Assembly: GCA_965219915.1 (NCBI GenBank)
Contig: OZ244794.1
Location: 2,418,001-2,482,000 of the forward strand
DNA from: Bin80 sp965219915
Lineage (GTDB): Bacteria; Bacteroidota; Rhodothermia; Rhodothermales; Bin80
DNA length: 64,000 nucleotides
Direction: 5' to 3'
A program made the translations under genes and the position numbers. Within the stretch, counting starts at the first letter, position 1. Each line of letters starts with the position of its first letter. The notes under the pieces are model-generated. The model was not told the DNA's origin and ran no database searches. It saw only the letters and a list, made by a program, of their open reading frames with translations. Below, one piece after another: positions 18,028 through 26,933 of the stretch.

Positions 18028-18396
18028 TTACTGCCTTGCTCGGATAGGAGTCAGCTTTTTACCCCGTTTATGCTGCTGGTAGTGGACGCCGCAGAACCCC
18101 TTTGCCCGGTGTTTGCGCTCACATTCCTCAAAACTGCACTTCCGCCTGGAGCGCGCAAATAGGTCATTCAGCGGCAGTCCCCTTCTGTGCTGCGCATAAT
18201 GTCCACTACACATCCCACGGGATACAGCATAGATGCCACAACCTTCGTGCAGGCATCTCTCCGGCTTGAGGCGGCTACGAAGAGGTCTCATTTTCCGGCC
18301 ATTCATGTACTGCCGGTAATGCCCCTGGCAGAAACCCCTGGCTCGAACAGGAACAGGACAATCCTCAAACTTGCATAGGCGATTCTTTTGTCGCAT
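18028..18396 (-). CDS. Three-module Cys3His putative zinc-binding protein
   Basis: The 122-residue, very basic protein consists of three consecutive modules with exactly the same spacing, C-x4-C-x9-C-x2-H-Y followed by Gln/Arg-rich residues and a Gly. They are centred on CKFEDC...GFCQGHY (residues 8-27), CLHEGC...GMCSGHY (about 48-67) and CSFEEC...GFCGVHY (about 87-106). Each ends in an Arg/Lys-rich linker. The pattern predicts three small zinc knuckles that bind nucleic acid. Similar single repeats occur in phage and HNH-associated proteins, but I do not recognise this protein. It follows rpsA by 94 bases on the same strand. Confidence 0.7.
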   Translation of the reverse strand: MRQKNRLCKFEDCPVPVRARGFCQGHYRQYMNGRKMRPLRSRLKPERCLHEGCGIYAVSRGMCSGHYAQHRRGLPLNDLFARSRRKCSFEECERKHRAKGFCGVHYQQHKRGKKLTPIRARQ

Positions 18397-18490
18397 GGTC
18401 TTCCTAATCCGCTGGAGATGAAGATCTTTTCGTGTTTCAAGTATTCATCGAACAACAGAACTGTGAATTGAGCGACACCTCCCGTGACTA

Positions 18491-21016
18491 TTACTCCTCA
18501 ATCGGGGAAGTGTTAGCCGTTTCATCATTAAGCTTTTTGAGCGATTCTAGTCCGCTTAGCTCTCCAATTGTCGTAGGTCCACTCGCGGCCTTTTCACGCT
18601 TGGCATGCTGACGAACAGCTTTCTCTTCTTCGTGGCGTACCGCGCGCTTGGCCTCACGTTCACTTTGTTCGATTTTAGCTTTTTCCTGCCGCTGTTTGGC
18701 AGTTTCGCTCATCACAATCTCTTTCTGGCTTGCATCCAATCGGATCACCCGGAGATCAATCTCATCCCCCTCCTGGTACGGTGGGAAGCCCGTAGTGGAC
18801 TTGTTCTTGAGCTCACGGATGGGTACAAAAGCCTCTACCTCAAGAGGTAATTCCACGGTCAACCCTTTGCGCTCAACCCGGACAACCTTGGCCTGATGGT
18901 CCGTACCCGCTTCATAGACAGTAGCGAGGTTTGTCCACGGGTTCGTCTCGATCTGTTTGTGACCAAGTGCAATCCGTTGACGTTTCTCGTCTACATCAAG
19001 TACAACGACCGACAGTTCTTGTCTTTTCTTAACGATCTCGCTGGGATGGCGAATCGTTTTGGTCCAAGAGAGATCGGATACATGCACCAGCCCATCAATT
19101 CCTGGCTCGATCTCAACAAAAACGCCAAAGTGTGTAATATTTCGCACACGACCACTGAGCACTGTACCCGGGGGGTAGCGCATCGAAATGCCCTCCCATG
19201 GGTTTGTCTCGAACTGCTTCATGCCGAGCGAAATCTTTTTCGTGCTGTGATCAATACTCAGCACGGACACTTTCACGACCTGACCGAGCGAAACATGCTG
19301 CGACGGATGCCGGATATGGCCCGTCCAACTCATCTCCGAAACATGCACGAGTCCCTCAATTCCCTGCTCTATTTCAAGGAATGCACCGTAATCTGTTATA
19401 GATACGACCTTGCCTTCCACGACATCTCCTGGTTTATACCTCTCCTCGATATTCTCCCAGGGATGCGGCTGAAGCTGCTTCAAACCCAGCGAAATGCGCT
19501 GCCGGTCCTTATCGTAGTCAAGTACAACGACCTTCAGGTTTTCGTCAAGAGAAACCACCTCCGTCGGATGAGATACCCGTCCCCAGGTGAGATCTGTTAT
19601 ATGCAGCAGGCCATCCACTCCCCCAAGGTCAACAAATACACCGAAGTTCGTGATGTTTTTGGCAACCCCCTCCAGAACTTGTCCGGCTTCCATCGTGGAG
19701 AGAATGCTCTCACGCTGTGAAGCAAGGTCGCGTTCAATCAGTGCCTTATGCGAAACAACTACGTTCTCGTTGTCGGAATTGATCTTGACGATCTTGAATT
19801 CCATTTTGCGATCAAGGTAGGAATCAAAATCACGTACCGGTCGCATATCAATCTGGGATCCCGGTAAGAATGCTTCCAAACCGTCAATGAGATCAACAAT
19901 CATTCCTCCCTTGATTCGACGGGTTATGGTCCCTTCAAGTACCGTCCCATTCTCAAATGCACGTTCAATTCGCTCCCAACGACGAACTTTTTCCGCTCTC
20001 TCTTTGCTGAGTTGGAGCTGACCATGGTAGTTTTCGAGCCGTTCAACATACACTTCCAGCGTATCACCCGGGTTGACTTCACCCTCGAATTCATTCCTGG
20101 GGATGATCCCGTCACTTTTGAATCCGATATCAATGACGACATCCTTATCGCTAACTGAAATAATCTGTCCAGTGATAATCTCATCTTTCACAACTTCACT
20201 GAGGGAGGCATCAATGAGCTGTGTCAATTCCTCCGCCCGTACCTGCTCTGCTTCACTCGTCTCTTGCCGTTCATCAAGTTCAGAAAGCGGAACGGTCTCA
20301 CCTAGAATATCACCTGTGTATCCGATTCGTTCCGCGCCGTGATCGGAATCCTCAAGATCTGCAGATACGTGTGCTTCATCTTCCGGATCCGATGCTTCCG
20401 GCTCAGTTGTAGCCTCTGTTTCCGGTTCGGATATTGCCTCAGGGGCTTGATCGGATTCAGAAGTTGATGGATCCACAGGACTATCCTCACTCGCCTCTAA
20501 TCCTTCCGGTTCAATAGTTTCCTCTGGTGCCTGACCGGATTCTGAAGCTGGTGGATCAGCAGGGCTGTCCTCGCTCATCTCCGACGCTTCCGGTTCAATT
20601 GCTGTCTCCGTAGTCGTCTGATCGGATTCTAAAGTTGGTGAATCGGCAGGGCTGTCTTCGCTCGCCTCCGATGCTTCCAGTCCGGTTGTTGCCTCCGTCG
20701 TCGCCTGATCGGATTCTGAAGCTGGCGGATCAGCAGGGCTGTCCTCGCTCATCTCCGACGCTTCCGGTTCGGTTGCTGCCTCTGGAGCGTGATCGGAGTC
20801 AGAAGTTGACGGATCCGCAGGGTTGGCCTCGCTCACCTCCGACGCTTCCGGTTCAACAACTGCCTCCGGTGCTTGATCGGATACAGAAGTTGGAGAATCA
20901 GCTGGAACATCTTTGTTTACCTCGAGGGAATCATTTTCAGAGGCAACGGGAGTTGGAACAAGGTCATCGCGTGATTCTTCAGATGGAGTATCTGCTCTTG
21001 ATTGTTCTTCAGACAT
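18491..21016 (-). CDS. rpsA: 30S ribosomal protein S1 with long acidic repeat extension
   Basis: S1 helps the ribosome bind mRNA and is critical where Shine-Dalgarno pairing is absent. The C-terminal 580 residues hold six S1/OB domains, recognisable at IITGQIISVSDKDVVIDIGF, GTITRRIKGGMIVDLIDG, GVAKNITNFGVFVDLGG, GKVVSITDYGAFLEIEQG, GRVRNITHFGVFVEIEPG and AKVVRVERKGLTVELPLE. Before them lies a 220-residue acidic, Ser/Pro/Glu-rich tail made of tandem 28-29-residue repeats (see repeat entry). The total of 841 residues is far longer than the 557 of E. coli S1. A basic, Lys/Arg/Glu-rich helix follows the last domain. It lies downstream of cmk, a conserved pairing. Confidence 0.95.
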   Translation of the reverse strand: MSEEQSRADTPSEESRDDLVPTPVASENDSLEVNKDVPADSPTSVSDQAPEAVVEPEASEVSEANPADPSTSDSDHAPEAATEPEASEMSEDSPADPPASESDQATTEATTGLEASEASEDSPADSPTLESDQTTTETAIEPEASEMSEDSPADPPASESGQAPEETIEPEGLEASEDSPVDPSTSESDQAPEAISEPETEATTEPEASDPEDEAHVSADLEDSDHGAERIGYTGDILGETVPLSELDERQETSEAEQVRAEELTQLIDASLSEVVKDEIITGQIISVSDKDVVIDIGFKSDGIIPRNEFEGEVNPGDTLEVYVERLENYHGQLQLSKERAEKVRRWERIERAFENGTVLEGTITRRIKGGMIVDLIDGLEAFLPGSQIDMRPVRDFDSYLDRKMEFKIVKINSDNENVVVSHKALIERDLASQRESILSTMEAGQVLEGVAKNITNFGVFVDLGGVDGLLHITDLTWGRVSHPTEVVSLDENLKVVVLDYDKDRQRISLGLKQLQPHPWENIEERYKPGDVVEGKVVSITDYGAFLEIEQGIEGLVHVSEMSWTGHIRHPSQHVSLGQVVKVSVLSIDHSTKKISLGMKQFETNPWEGISMRYPPGTVLSGRVRNITHFGVFVEIEPGIDGLVHVSDLSWTKTIRHPSEIVKKRQELSVVVLDVDEKRQRIALGHKQIETNPWTNLATVYEAGTDHQAKVVRVERKGLTVELPLEVEAFVPIRELKNKSTTGFPPYQEGDEIDLRVIRLDASQKEIVMSETAKQRQEKAKIEQSEREAKRAVRHEEEKAVRQHAKREKAASGPTTIGELSGLESLKKLNDETANTSPIEE
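20426..20851. repeat. Tandem 84-87-base repeats inside rpsA
   Basis: Five units of 28-29 codons are visible (protein residues about 56-83, 84-112, 113-141, 142-169, 170-197), with a degenerate copy before them. The consensus is roughly PEASEMSEDSPADPPASESD plus QAPEATTE. Copies two and four share the identical 20-residue core. At the DNA level the copies are close enough for slippage or unequal recombination, so unit number may vary between strains. Confidence 0.88.
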
Positions 21017-21176
21017 ATATGTGCACCAAGTGCGTCAGGGCCCGATGTTAGATATGCTCTGGGGCTCCCCTGCAGAAGACACCGGACGGGGGTTTGAAAT
21101 TTTGAATGGGTACAACGTGATGGGAACCAGACGCTAGGCCTAAACACGAGTACCATACCAGCCAAGCTTCTATCTA

Positions 21177-21851
21177 CTAAGAGTCTGATTGTTCCAGAAC
21201 ATGCCCAAGTATCATGTCAATCTGCTCTGCAAGTGTTAACTTGTCCGTTTCAATCAAGACTGCATCCAAAGCTTTCTTTAGTGGAGCAATCTTTCGTTCT
21301 GAGTCCTGGCGGTCCCGGGCAGCTATCGCCCCAAGCACAGATTCAAATGAGGAGGCTTCCCCCACTTGATGGAGCTCAACAAGCCGACGCTGTGCCCGTA
21401 CCTCAAGTGAGGCAGTTATAAAGAATTTCAAGTCAGCATGCGGAAATACTACCGTGCCCATATCACGACCAACCACTACAATACCGGGATTAGCACCATA
21501 GCGGTCACCAAACCCACGCTGAAGACCAAAAAGACGCTTCCGAACATTTTTGAGCGCGGCAACCTGACTGGCCATTTCGGTAATTTGGGGCGTATGTAAT
21601 TTCGCCGTTACATCTATTCCATCAATATGCACATGCATGTGACGTTCGACGCAAGTGATCTCAACTTGGAATCGCTGCAGGCTGACCTCGGCATCATCTT
21701 CGGTACTTTCCAGTCCGGTTTTCAGGAACCCCAACGCCACGGCCCGATAGATAAGACCAGAGTCCATATATACAAATCCCGCAGTTGCGGCAACGCCACG
21801 TGCAGTGCTGCTCTTGCCAGAGGCAGCCGGACCATCAATAGCTATAATCAC
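21177..21851 (-). CDS. cmk: Cytidylate kinase
   Basis: Cmk phosphorylates CMP and dCMP. The 224-residue protein opens MIIAIDGPAASGKSSTARG, with the P-loop GPAASGKS, then YMDSGLIYRAVAL, the insert region, and VVVGRDMGTVVFPHADLKFF with the typical AR-rich lid following. The start codon is GTG (21851-21849). The start is 10 bases from the divergent RNA methyltransferase gene, so both promoters overlap the neighbouring coding sequence or are very compact. It is followed by rpsA, the classical cmk-rpsA order, with a 160-base gap. Confidence 0.95.
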   Translation of the reverse strand: MIIAIDGPAASGKSSTARGVAATAGFVYMDSGLIYRAVALGFLKTGLESTEDDAEVSLQRFQVEITCVERHMHVHIDGIDVTAKLHTPQITEMASQVAALKNVRKRLFGLQRGFGDRYGANPGIVVVGRDMGTVVFPHADLKFFITASLEVRAQRRLVELHQVGEASSFESVLGAIAARDRQDSERKIAPLKKALDAVLIETDKLTLAEQIDMILGHVLEQSDS

Positions 21852-21861
21852 TTAAACTTTG

Positions 21862-22395
21862 ATGCGAAAACTTCGTCATGAAGAAATTAGTCGGGTATCC
21901 GCGAGTACTGTTCAATTGGTTCCTCGACACCCGATCACTGTTGTACTGGATAACGTACGTTCGGTGCATAATGTAGGATCTATTTTTCGAACTTCCGACG
22001 CAGCCCTCATTGAACGTCTAATACTCACCGGAATTACAGCTACCCCAGAAAACCCCCATATCCATAAGGCTGCATTAGGTGCGCAGGATACCGTACCGTG
22101 GGACTACAAACAAAACGCTGCGAATGCAATTAACGATTTACGCCAATTAGGATACACAGTTGTCGTCCTGGAGCTTACCGACACTCCGACACCGACAACT
22201 GCTGTCACCCTGAAGGAATTTCCTCTTTGCCTGGTAGTGGGTAATGAGCTCTCCGGTGTTGATGAGGGGCTTGTAGCCCAGGCGGACTACGCACTGGAGA
22301 TTCAACAGTACGGCGCAAAACAGTCCATGAACGTTGCAGTAGCGTACGGGATTGCCGTCTTTGACCTGGTGAGACTTCTGCGAGGCCTATTGTAA
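21862..22395 (+). CDS. SpoU/TrmH-family RNA methyltransferase
   Basis: This 177-residue SPOUT methyltransferase should 2'-O-methylate a tRNA or rRNA ribose using SAM. The three SpoU motifs are present: LDNVRSVHNVGSIFRTSDA (motif 1), LVVGNELSGVDEGLV (motif 2) and YGAKQSMNVAVAYGIAVFD (motif 3, forming the trefoil knot). There is no extra N- or C-terminal substrate domain, so the substrate cannot be assigned; TrmL-like or TrmH-like tRNA modification are both possible. I use the ATG at 21862; a TTG three bases upstream is open. Confidence 0.9.
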   Translation: MRKLRHEEISRVSASTVQLVPRHPITVVLDNVRSVHNVGSIFRTSDAALIERLILTGITATPENPHIHKAALGAQDTVPWDYKQNAANAINDLRQLGYTVVVLELTDTPTPTTAVTLKEFPLCLVVGNELSGVDEGLVAQADYALEIQQYGAKQSMNVAVAYGIAVFDLVRLLRGLL

Positions 22396-22405
22396 TGAAT
22401 CTGTC

Positions 22406-23827
22406 ATGAGGGAGCCCCTAGACTTACTCAGCCACTTCCCACCGGTTTCCGATCAGGATTGGGAAAAACTGATCCCGGAAGAATTGGACTGGCATCCCAT
22501 TGAGGGAATAACCTTTCGCCCTTATTACCGACGCCGCAAGCCTACCGTCAAACACATCTTTAATCACAGTGAATGGCTGATTCGTGCAGATGTGGAGATG
22601 AAGGATGCAGTGCGCGCGCAGCTCGCAGGCGCTGAGGCGCTAGGGTTCAATTTGTCGAAGGAATATATCAAACTGCCGGACGATTTACCTATCGGTACAA
22701 TCCCGCTTTTCTTTAGTGGCAAGGGAGCAACTCCCAAATTGCTCGAAACGCTTCGTACGCGTGCGGCCAGTAAAGGATATGCCCCCGAGGAACTCCGTGG
22801 TGCAGTTGATATCTCTTCCGAGTTCCCCGTCTATCAAACCCTGGATATGGCGAAAGGTACTCGCCTGTGGACGCTGCGCATTAGCCTCGAGCCTTGGCAT
22901 GAACAAGGTGCGACCCATGTTCAGGAGTTGGCCTGTGCACTAGCACAGCTGTCGGATCTTCTGGCAGAAGCAGGCTCGAGCTTTTCAACTGAACATCTGT
23001 ATTTCACTGTGCCTGTTGGAGAGCGTTATCTCTTGGATATTGCCCGCCTCCGCGCATTGCGTGTGAGCGCCACTGCGGTTCTTGATGCATATAAAGTACG
23101 ATCACAGAAAGTAAATATCGTTGGTGTTCCCAGCCGACGTTATGAATCGGCCTTGGACCCAGAAACACACCTGATCCGACGGACCTTGCAGTGTGTTGCC
23201 GCTATACTGGGCGGATGCGATGTTATCGGGACCTTTGACGCTGATCTGGGGCTCCAAATGCAGCAGCTTATGCGCTATGAGGGACGACTCGGAGTTGCTG
23301 CAGACGCCGCTGCGGGTGCCTGGATAATTGAACATATGACGGACGCCCTTGGAGCCGCTTCATGGCAACTCTTTCAGCAGATCGAACAAATGGGCGGATT
23401 GCACCAGTCCTTGCATTGGATAGAAAAGCAAATCCAGCAGACGCATAACCAGCGAAATGCCGCCGTGCATTCAGGAGCCGACGTAGTTGTAGGTGTTAAT
23501 ACGTACCTCTCCTCTGAAATACCCGAGGTAGCCCCCTACCCCAATAGCCTCGCTGCCCCCCTTGAGGCCATACGACTACGAGCAAAGGCTCTCACTAAAA
23601 AACCGCGGGTTCAGGTTCAGGGTGAGTATGATCCCTGGCTTCATCGCCTTTTGAGTTTGTGTAGCTGTGATATTCAAAATCAATCGGTCAACATATTAAT
23701 AACGAAAACTCCAACGGGATTCACCGCTCAGAACACCCGTGGGGAACAGGTTTTGCTCACCTCCGGCGATCCACTGGATCTGGCAGCGGATCAATTATTA
23801 CGACTATTGGATAGTGATGCGGCCTGA
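22406..23827 (+). CDS. mutA: Methylmalonyl-CoA mutase small (beta) subunit, without B12 domain
   Basis: Residues 1-450 form the mutase TIM-barrel part: FRPYYRRRKP, STEHLYFTVPVGERYLLDIARLRALR-like blocks in the middle, and GVNTYLSSEIPEVAPYPNS near the end. The protein stops at 473 residues with no D-x-H-x-x-G cobalamin-binding domain, so it is probably the non-catalytic partner of the large subunit, as in many Bacteroidota. The pair interconverts methylmalonyl-CoA and succinyl-CoA. The ATG at 22406 lies 11 bases after the methyltransferase gene; the end overlaps mutB by 11 bases. Confidence 0.88.
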   Translation: MREPLDLLSHFPPVSDQDWEKLIPEELDWHPIEGITFRPYYRRRKPTVKHIFNHSEWLIRADVEMKDAVRAQLAGAEALGFNLSKEYIKLPDDLPIGTIPLFFSGKGATPKLLETLRTRAASKGYAPEELRGAVDISSEFPVYQTLDMAKGTRLWTLRISLEPWHEQGATHVQELACALAQLSDLLAEAGSSFSTEHLYFTVPVGERYLLDIARLRALRVSATAVLDAYKVRSQKVNIVGVPSRRYESALDPETHLIRRTLQCVAAILGGCDVIGTFDADLGLQMQQLMRYEGRLGVAADAAAGAWIIEHMTDALGAASWQLFQQIEQMGGLHQSLHWIEKQIQQTHNQRNAAVHSGADVVVGVNTYLSSEIPEVAPYPNSLAAPLEAIRLRAKALTKKPRVQVQGEYDPWLHRLLSLCSCDIQNQSVNILITKTPTGFTAQNTRGEQVLLTSGDPLDLAADQLLRLLDSDAA

Positions 23828-25919
23828 TTTTTCCTCCATTCCGTACCGGAGATCTGGAGTCTCCATTCCAATTGATCGCAATGATCAGGGTCAGACCCGC
23901 ACTTGCGATGCTGCTGATCTTGAATCGTGCACACACCTGGATTATGCGGCAGGTCTACCACCCTTTCTACGTGGGCCATATCCATCAATGTATGCGGGTC
24001 GTCCATGGACGATTCGGCAATATGCCGGATTCTCCACTGCAGAAGACTCAAACGCATTCTACAGAAAAGCACTGGAAGCTGGACAGCGCGGTCTGTCTGT
24101 AGCTTTCGATCTTCCAACACACAGAGGCTATGACTCCGATCATCCCATCGCTCGCGGAGATGTAGGGCAAGCCGGTGTTGCTATCGACAGTGTGGAGGAT
24201 ATGAAAATGCTCTTCGCGGGTATCCCACTCTCGAAGATGAGTGTGTCTATGACCATGAATGGTGCTGTCCTGCCAATCATGGCATTTTTTATTGTCGCGG
24301 CTGAGTCGTTCGGGGTAAGTCCTCAGCAACTCGGTGGCACCATTCAGAATGATATTCTGAAAGAGTTTATGGTGCGTAATACGTACATCTACCCTCCTGC
24401 CCCATCAATGCGCATTTCAGGGGATATCATTGAATGGTGTGCCCAGAATATGCCTAGATTCAATACTGTATCCGTAAGCGGTTATCATATGCACGAGGCA
24501 GGTGCCCCTGCTGAACTGGAGCTTGCCTATACACTTGCCAACGGCCTGGAATATGTGCGCACCGGCCTAAGCCGAGGCCTAGGGATTGACTCCTTTGCGC
24601 CGCGGCTTTCGTTTTTCTTTGGTATTGGCATGGATCACCTTGTAGAGATTGCCAAGCTCAGGGCAGCACGGGTACTGTGGGCCCGACTCATCAAGCCATT
24701 CGCTCCCAGGAATCCCAAGTCTATGGCCCTTCGCATGCATTGCCAAACTTCCGGCTATAGTCTGACTGCACAAAAACCTTATAATAACGTGGCTCGCACG
24801 ACGCTCGAGGCATTATCCGCTGTTTGTGGACAAACGCAGTCTTTACATACCAACGCGCTGGATGAAGCACTCGCGCTTCCGTCTGCGAATGCCGCCAGAA
24901 TTGCACGTAATACCCAACTCGTGCTTCGGGAAGAGTCAAAACTTACGCACGCGATTGATCCTTGGGGCGGCTCCTACGTAGTTGAGCATCTGACGCACTC
25001 GTTAATTGAGAAGGTCTGGACGCACATCCAGGAAATTGAATCCATGGGGGGAATGACCAAAGCCATCGCGAATGGTCTGCCCAAAATGCGAATTGAACAA
25101 GCCGCCGCTCTCAGACAGGCACGGATAGATAAGGGCGAAGAGATTATTGTGGGCGTGAATGCCTACCGGTCAGAGTCTGCGAACAAAATATCGCTCCTTA
25201 GAATAGACAATGACGAGGTGCGCCTGAACCAATCCGTCCGACTCAACAAGCTTAAAAAATCACGTGATGATCATCGGGTAAAAAACTCCCTGGCAAACCT
25301 GCACACGGCTGCACAAGAGGGATCCAACCTCCTGGATGTTGCCTTGGAAGCCGCACGTGCAAACGCAACTCTAGGTGAGATAACCAGTGCACTGGAGACT
25401 GTATTTGGCCGTCATACTGCCCGCAACGAAACCGCAACCGGTATATACTCCGCTGTTATGCAATCAGACAAACCTGCAAATCGCGCACGGCTGCTTTCAG
25501 ACAAGTTTGCGCAGCGGATCGGACGCCGCCCCCGGATTTTGGTAGCCAAACTTGGACTGGATGGCCATGATCGCGGTGCACGTGTGATCGCAACAGCATT
25601 TGCCGACCTGGGATTTGATGTTGATGTAGGTCCACTATTCCAGTCTCCTGAGGAGGTTGCCCGCCAAGCCCTCGAAAACGATGTCCATATCATAGGCATC
25701 TCCAGTCTTGCTGGCGCCCACCGAACATTGGTACCGGAGCTTTCGAAAGCCCTTTCCCATAATCAGCGAGAAGACATTCTGGTTGTTGTAGGTGGCATAA
25801 TTCCATCTGAGGATCACGCATTGCTCCAAGATGCAGGAGTTAGGGCTGTTTTCGGGCCCGGTACAGTAATTGCCGAAGCAGCCTTGTCTATTCTCCAAGA
25901 TCTCCTGGACGAGTCATGA
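23817..25919 (+). CDS. mutB: Methylmalonyl-CoA mutase large (alpha, catalytic) subunit
   Basis: The 700-residue protein has the full catalytic architecture: the N-terminal barrel with YAGRPWTIRQYAGFSTAEDS, LSVAFDLPTHRGYDSDHP, GTIQNDILKEFMVRNTYIYP and IDPWGGSYVVE, and the C-terminal B12 domain with KLGLDGHDRGARVIATAF, in which the His of D-x-H-x-x-G is the cobalt ligand. It converts (R)-methylmalonyl-CoA to succinyl-CoA in propionate/odd-chain and branched amino acid metabolism. I chose the ATG at 23817, which starts inside the end of the small-subunit gene, implying coupled translation; the frame is open 26 codons further up. Confidence 0.96.
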   Translation: MRPDFSSIPYRRSGVSIPIDRNDQGQTRTCDAADLESCTHLDYAAGLPPFLRGPYPSMYAGRPWTIRQYAGFSTAEDSNAFYRKALEAGQRGLSVAFDLPTHRGYDSDHPIARGDVGQAGVAIDSVEDMKMLFAGIPLSKMSVSMTMNGAVLPIMAFFIVAAESFGVSPQQLGGTIQNDILKEFMVRNTYIYPPAPSMRISGDIIEWCAQNMPRFNTVSVSGYHMHEAGAPAELELAYTLANGLEYVRTGLSRGLGIDSFAPRLSFFFGIGMDHLVEIAKLRAARVLWARLIKPFAPRNPKSMALRMHCQTSGYSLTAQKPYNNVARTTLEALSAVCGQTQSLHTNALDEALALPSANAARIARNTQLVLREESKLTHAIDPWGGSYVVEHLTHSLIEKVWTHIQEIESMGGMTKAIANGLPKMRIEQAAALRQARIDKGEEIIVGVNAYRSESANKISLLRIDNDEVRLNQSVRLNKLKKSRDDHRVKNSLANLHTAAQEGSNLLDVALEAARANATLGEITSALETVFGRHTARNETATGIYSAVMQSDKPANRARLLSDKFAQRIGRRPRILVAKLGLDGHDRGARVIATAFADLGFDVDVGPLFQSPEEVARQALENDVHIIGISSLAGAHRTLVPELSKALSHNQREDILVVVGGIIPSEDHALLQDAGVRAVFGPGTVIAEAALSILQDLLDES

Positions 25920-26920
25920 GTAGAGTTCCCAGTGTGCAAGACATTCTCTCAGGAGATCGCAGCAGCCTAAGTCGCGGGATCACACTTGTGGAGAGTACGC
26001 TGCTCGCTGACATGAATGAGGCCGACCGCCTTCTCGATTGCGTTCATGCCAAAACTGGTAAAGCACTGCGCGTGGCTGTAACTGGCGCCCCGGGTGTGGG
26101 CAAGAGTACGTTGATTGAGGCGCTTGGGATGCACCTTGTACAGTCAGATTACTACGTAGCCGTGCTCTCCGTGGATCCCTCGAGCCCCCAAACGGGAGGA
26201 AGCATTTTGGGAGACAAAACACGCATGCCCGAACTTGCAAAACATACGAACGCATTCATTCGTCCATCCCCTTCAGGAAACGTTCCCGGCGGCATTGCCA
26301 ACACCACGCGTCGTGCAATGCTCCTTTGTGAGGCCGCAGGGTATAACGTAGTACTGATTGAAACTGTAGGCACAGGCCAGGGAGATACCCTAGTCAGTCA
26401 AATCGTTGACATCGTTCTCCTCATGTTATTGCCGAACGCGGGTGATGAGTTACAGGGGATAAAACGGGGTATCCTAGAAATCGCGGACCTGGTTGCAGTC
26501 TCGAAAGCTGATGGCGACCTAGTAAACCAAGCACGTCTCACAGCCAATGCATACAGGCGCGCGTTGCACCTCTATCCCGAGCGCTCCCGGGTCATCAAGG
26601 TTAAGACGGTAAGTGCACACGAAAAAACAGGAATCCCTGAAATCTGGGAAGCTATAAAGGACATTGAGCGTACGGCCCATGAAAATGGCTCCTTTGAGTC
26701 GAGACGTAGTGAGCAAATTAGGACTGCACTGCTGGAAACCGCAAAGACCTTGCTGCTGTCCGAATTTAGCGCATCAAGAATCATTGATGCGGCGGTAGAA
26801 AACTTTCAGCAGCAGGTCACAGCAGGAACGCGTACAGTGACCGACGCTGCGCATGAACTAGTCCGTATCTACCGCACGATGGATTCAAAATCCGATCCTA
26901 ACGTTGAAGGATCACCCTGA
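25916..26920 (+). CDS. meaB: Methylmalonyl-CoA mutase-associated GTPase MeaB
   Basis: MeaB is a G3E-family GTPase that gates cofactor loading and protects the mutase from inactivation. The 334 residues include the P-loop VTGAPGVGKSTLIEALG, the switch region VDPSSPQTGGSILGDKTRM, LIETVGTGQGD, and VSKADGD as the base-specificity motif. It overlaps the mutB stop as ATGA, giving a compact mutA-mutB-meaB operon. No methylmalonyl-CoA epimerase or propionyl-CoA carboxylase is in the window. Confidence 0.95.
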   Translation: MSRVPSVQDILSGDRSSLSRGITLVESTLLADMNEADRLLDCVHAKTGKALRVAVTGAPGVGKSTLIEALGMHLVQSDYYVAVLSVDPSSPQTGGSILGDKTRMPELAKHTNAFIRPSPSGNVPGGIANTTRRAMLLCEAAGYNVVLIETVGTGQGDTLVSQIVDIVLLMLLPNAGDELQGIKRGILEIADLVAVSKADGDLVNQARLTANAYRRALHLYPERSRVIKVKTVSAHEKTGIPEIWEAIKDIERTAHENGSFESRRSEQIRTALLETAKTLLLSEFSASRIIDAAVENFQQQVTAGTRTVTDAAHELVRIYRTMDSKSDPNVEGSP

Positions 26921-26933
26921 CTAGATAAATCTA

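Noticed and set aside
18896..19720. 274-residue plus-strand frame opposite rpsA
   Set aside because: The sense strand is unmistakable S1; the antisense frame has low-quality composition and no family.
21017..21176. Possible S1 autoregulatory leader in the cmk-rpsA gap
   Set aside because: No stable or E. coli-like structure could be recognised by eye.
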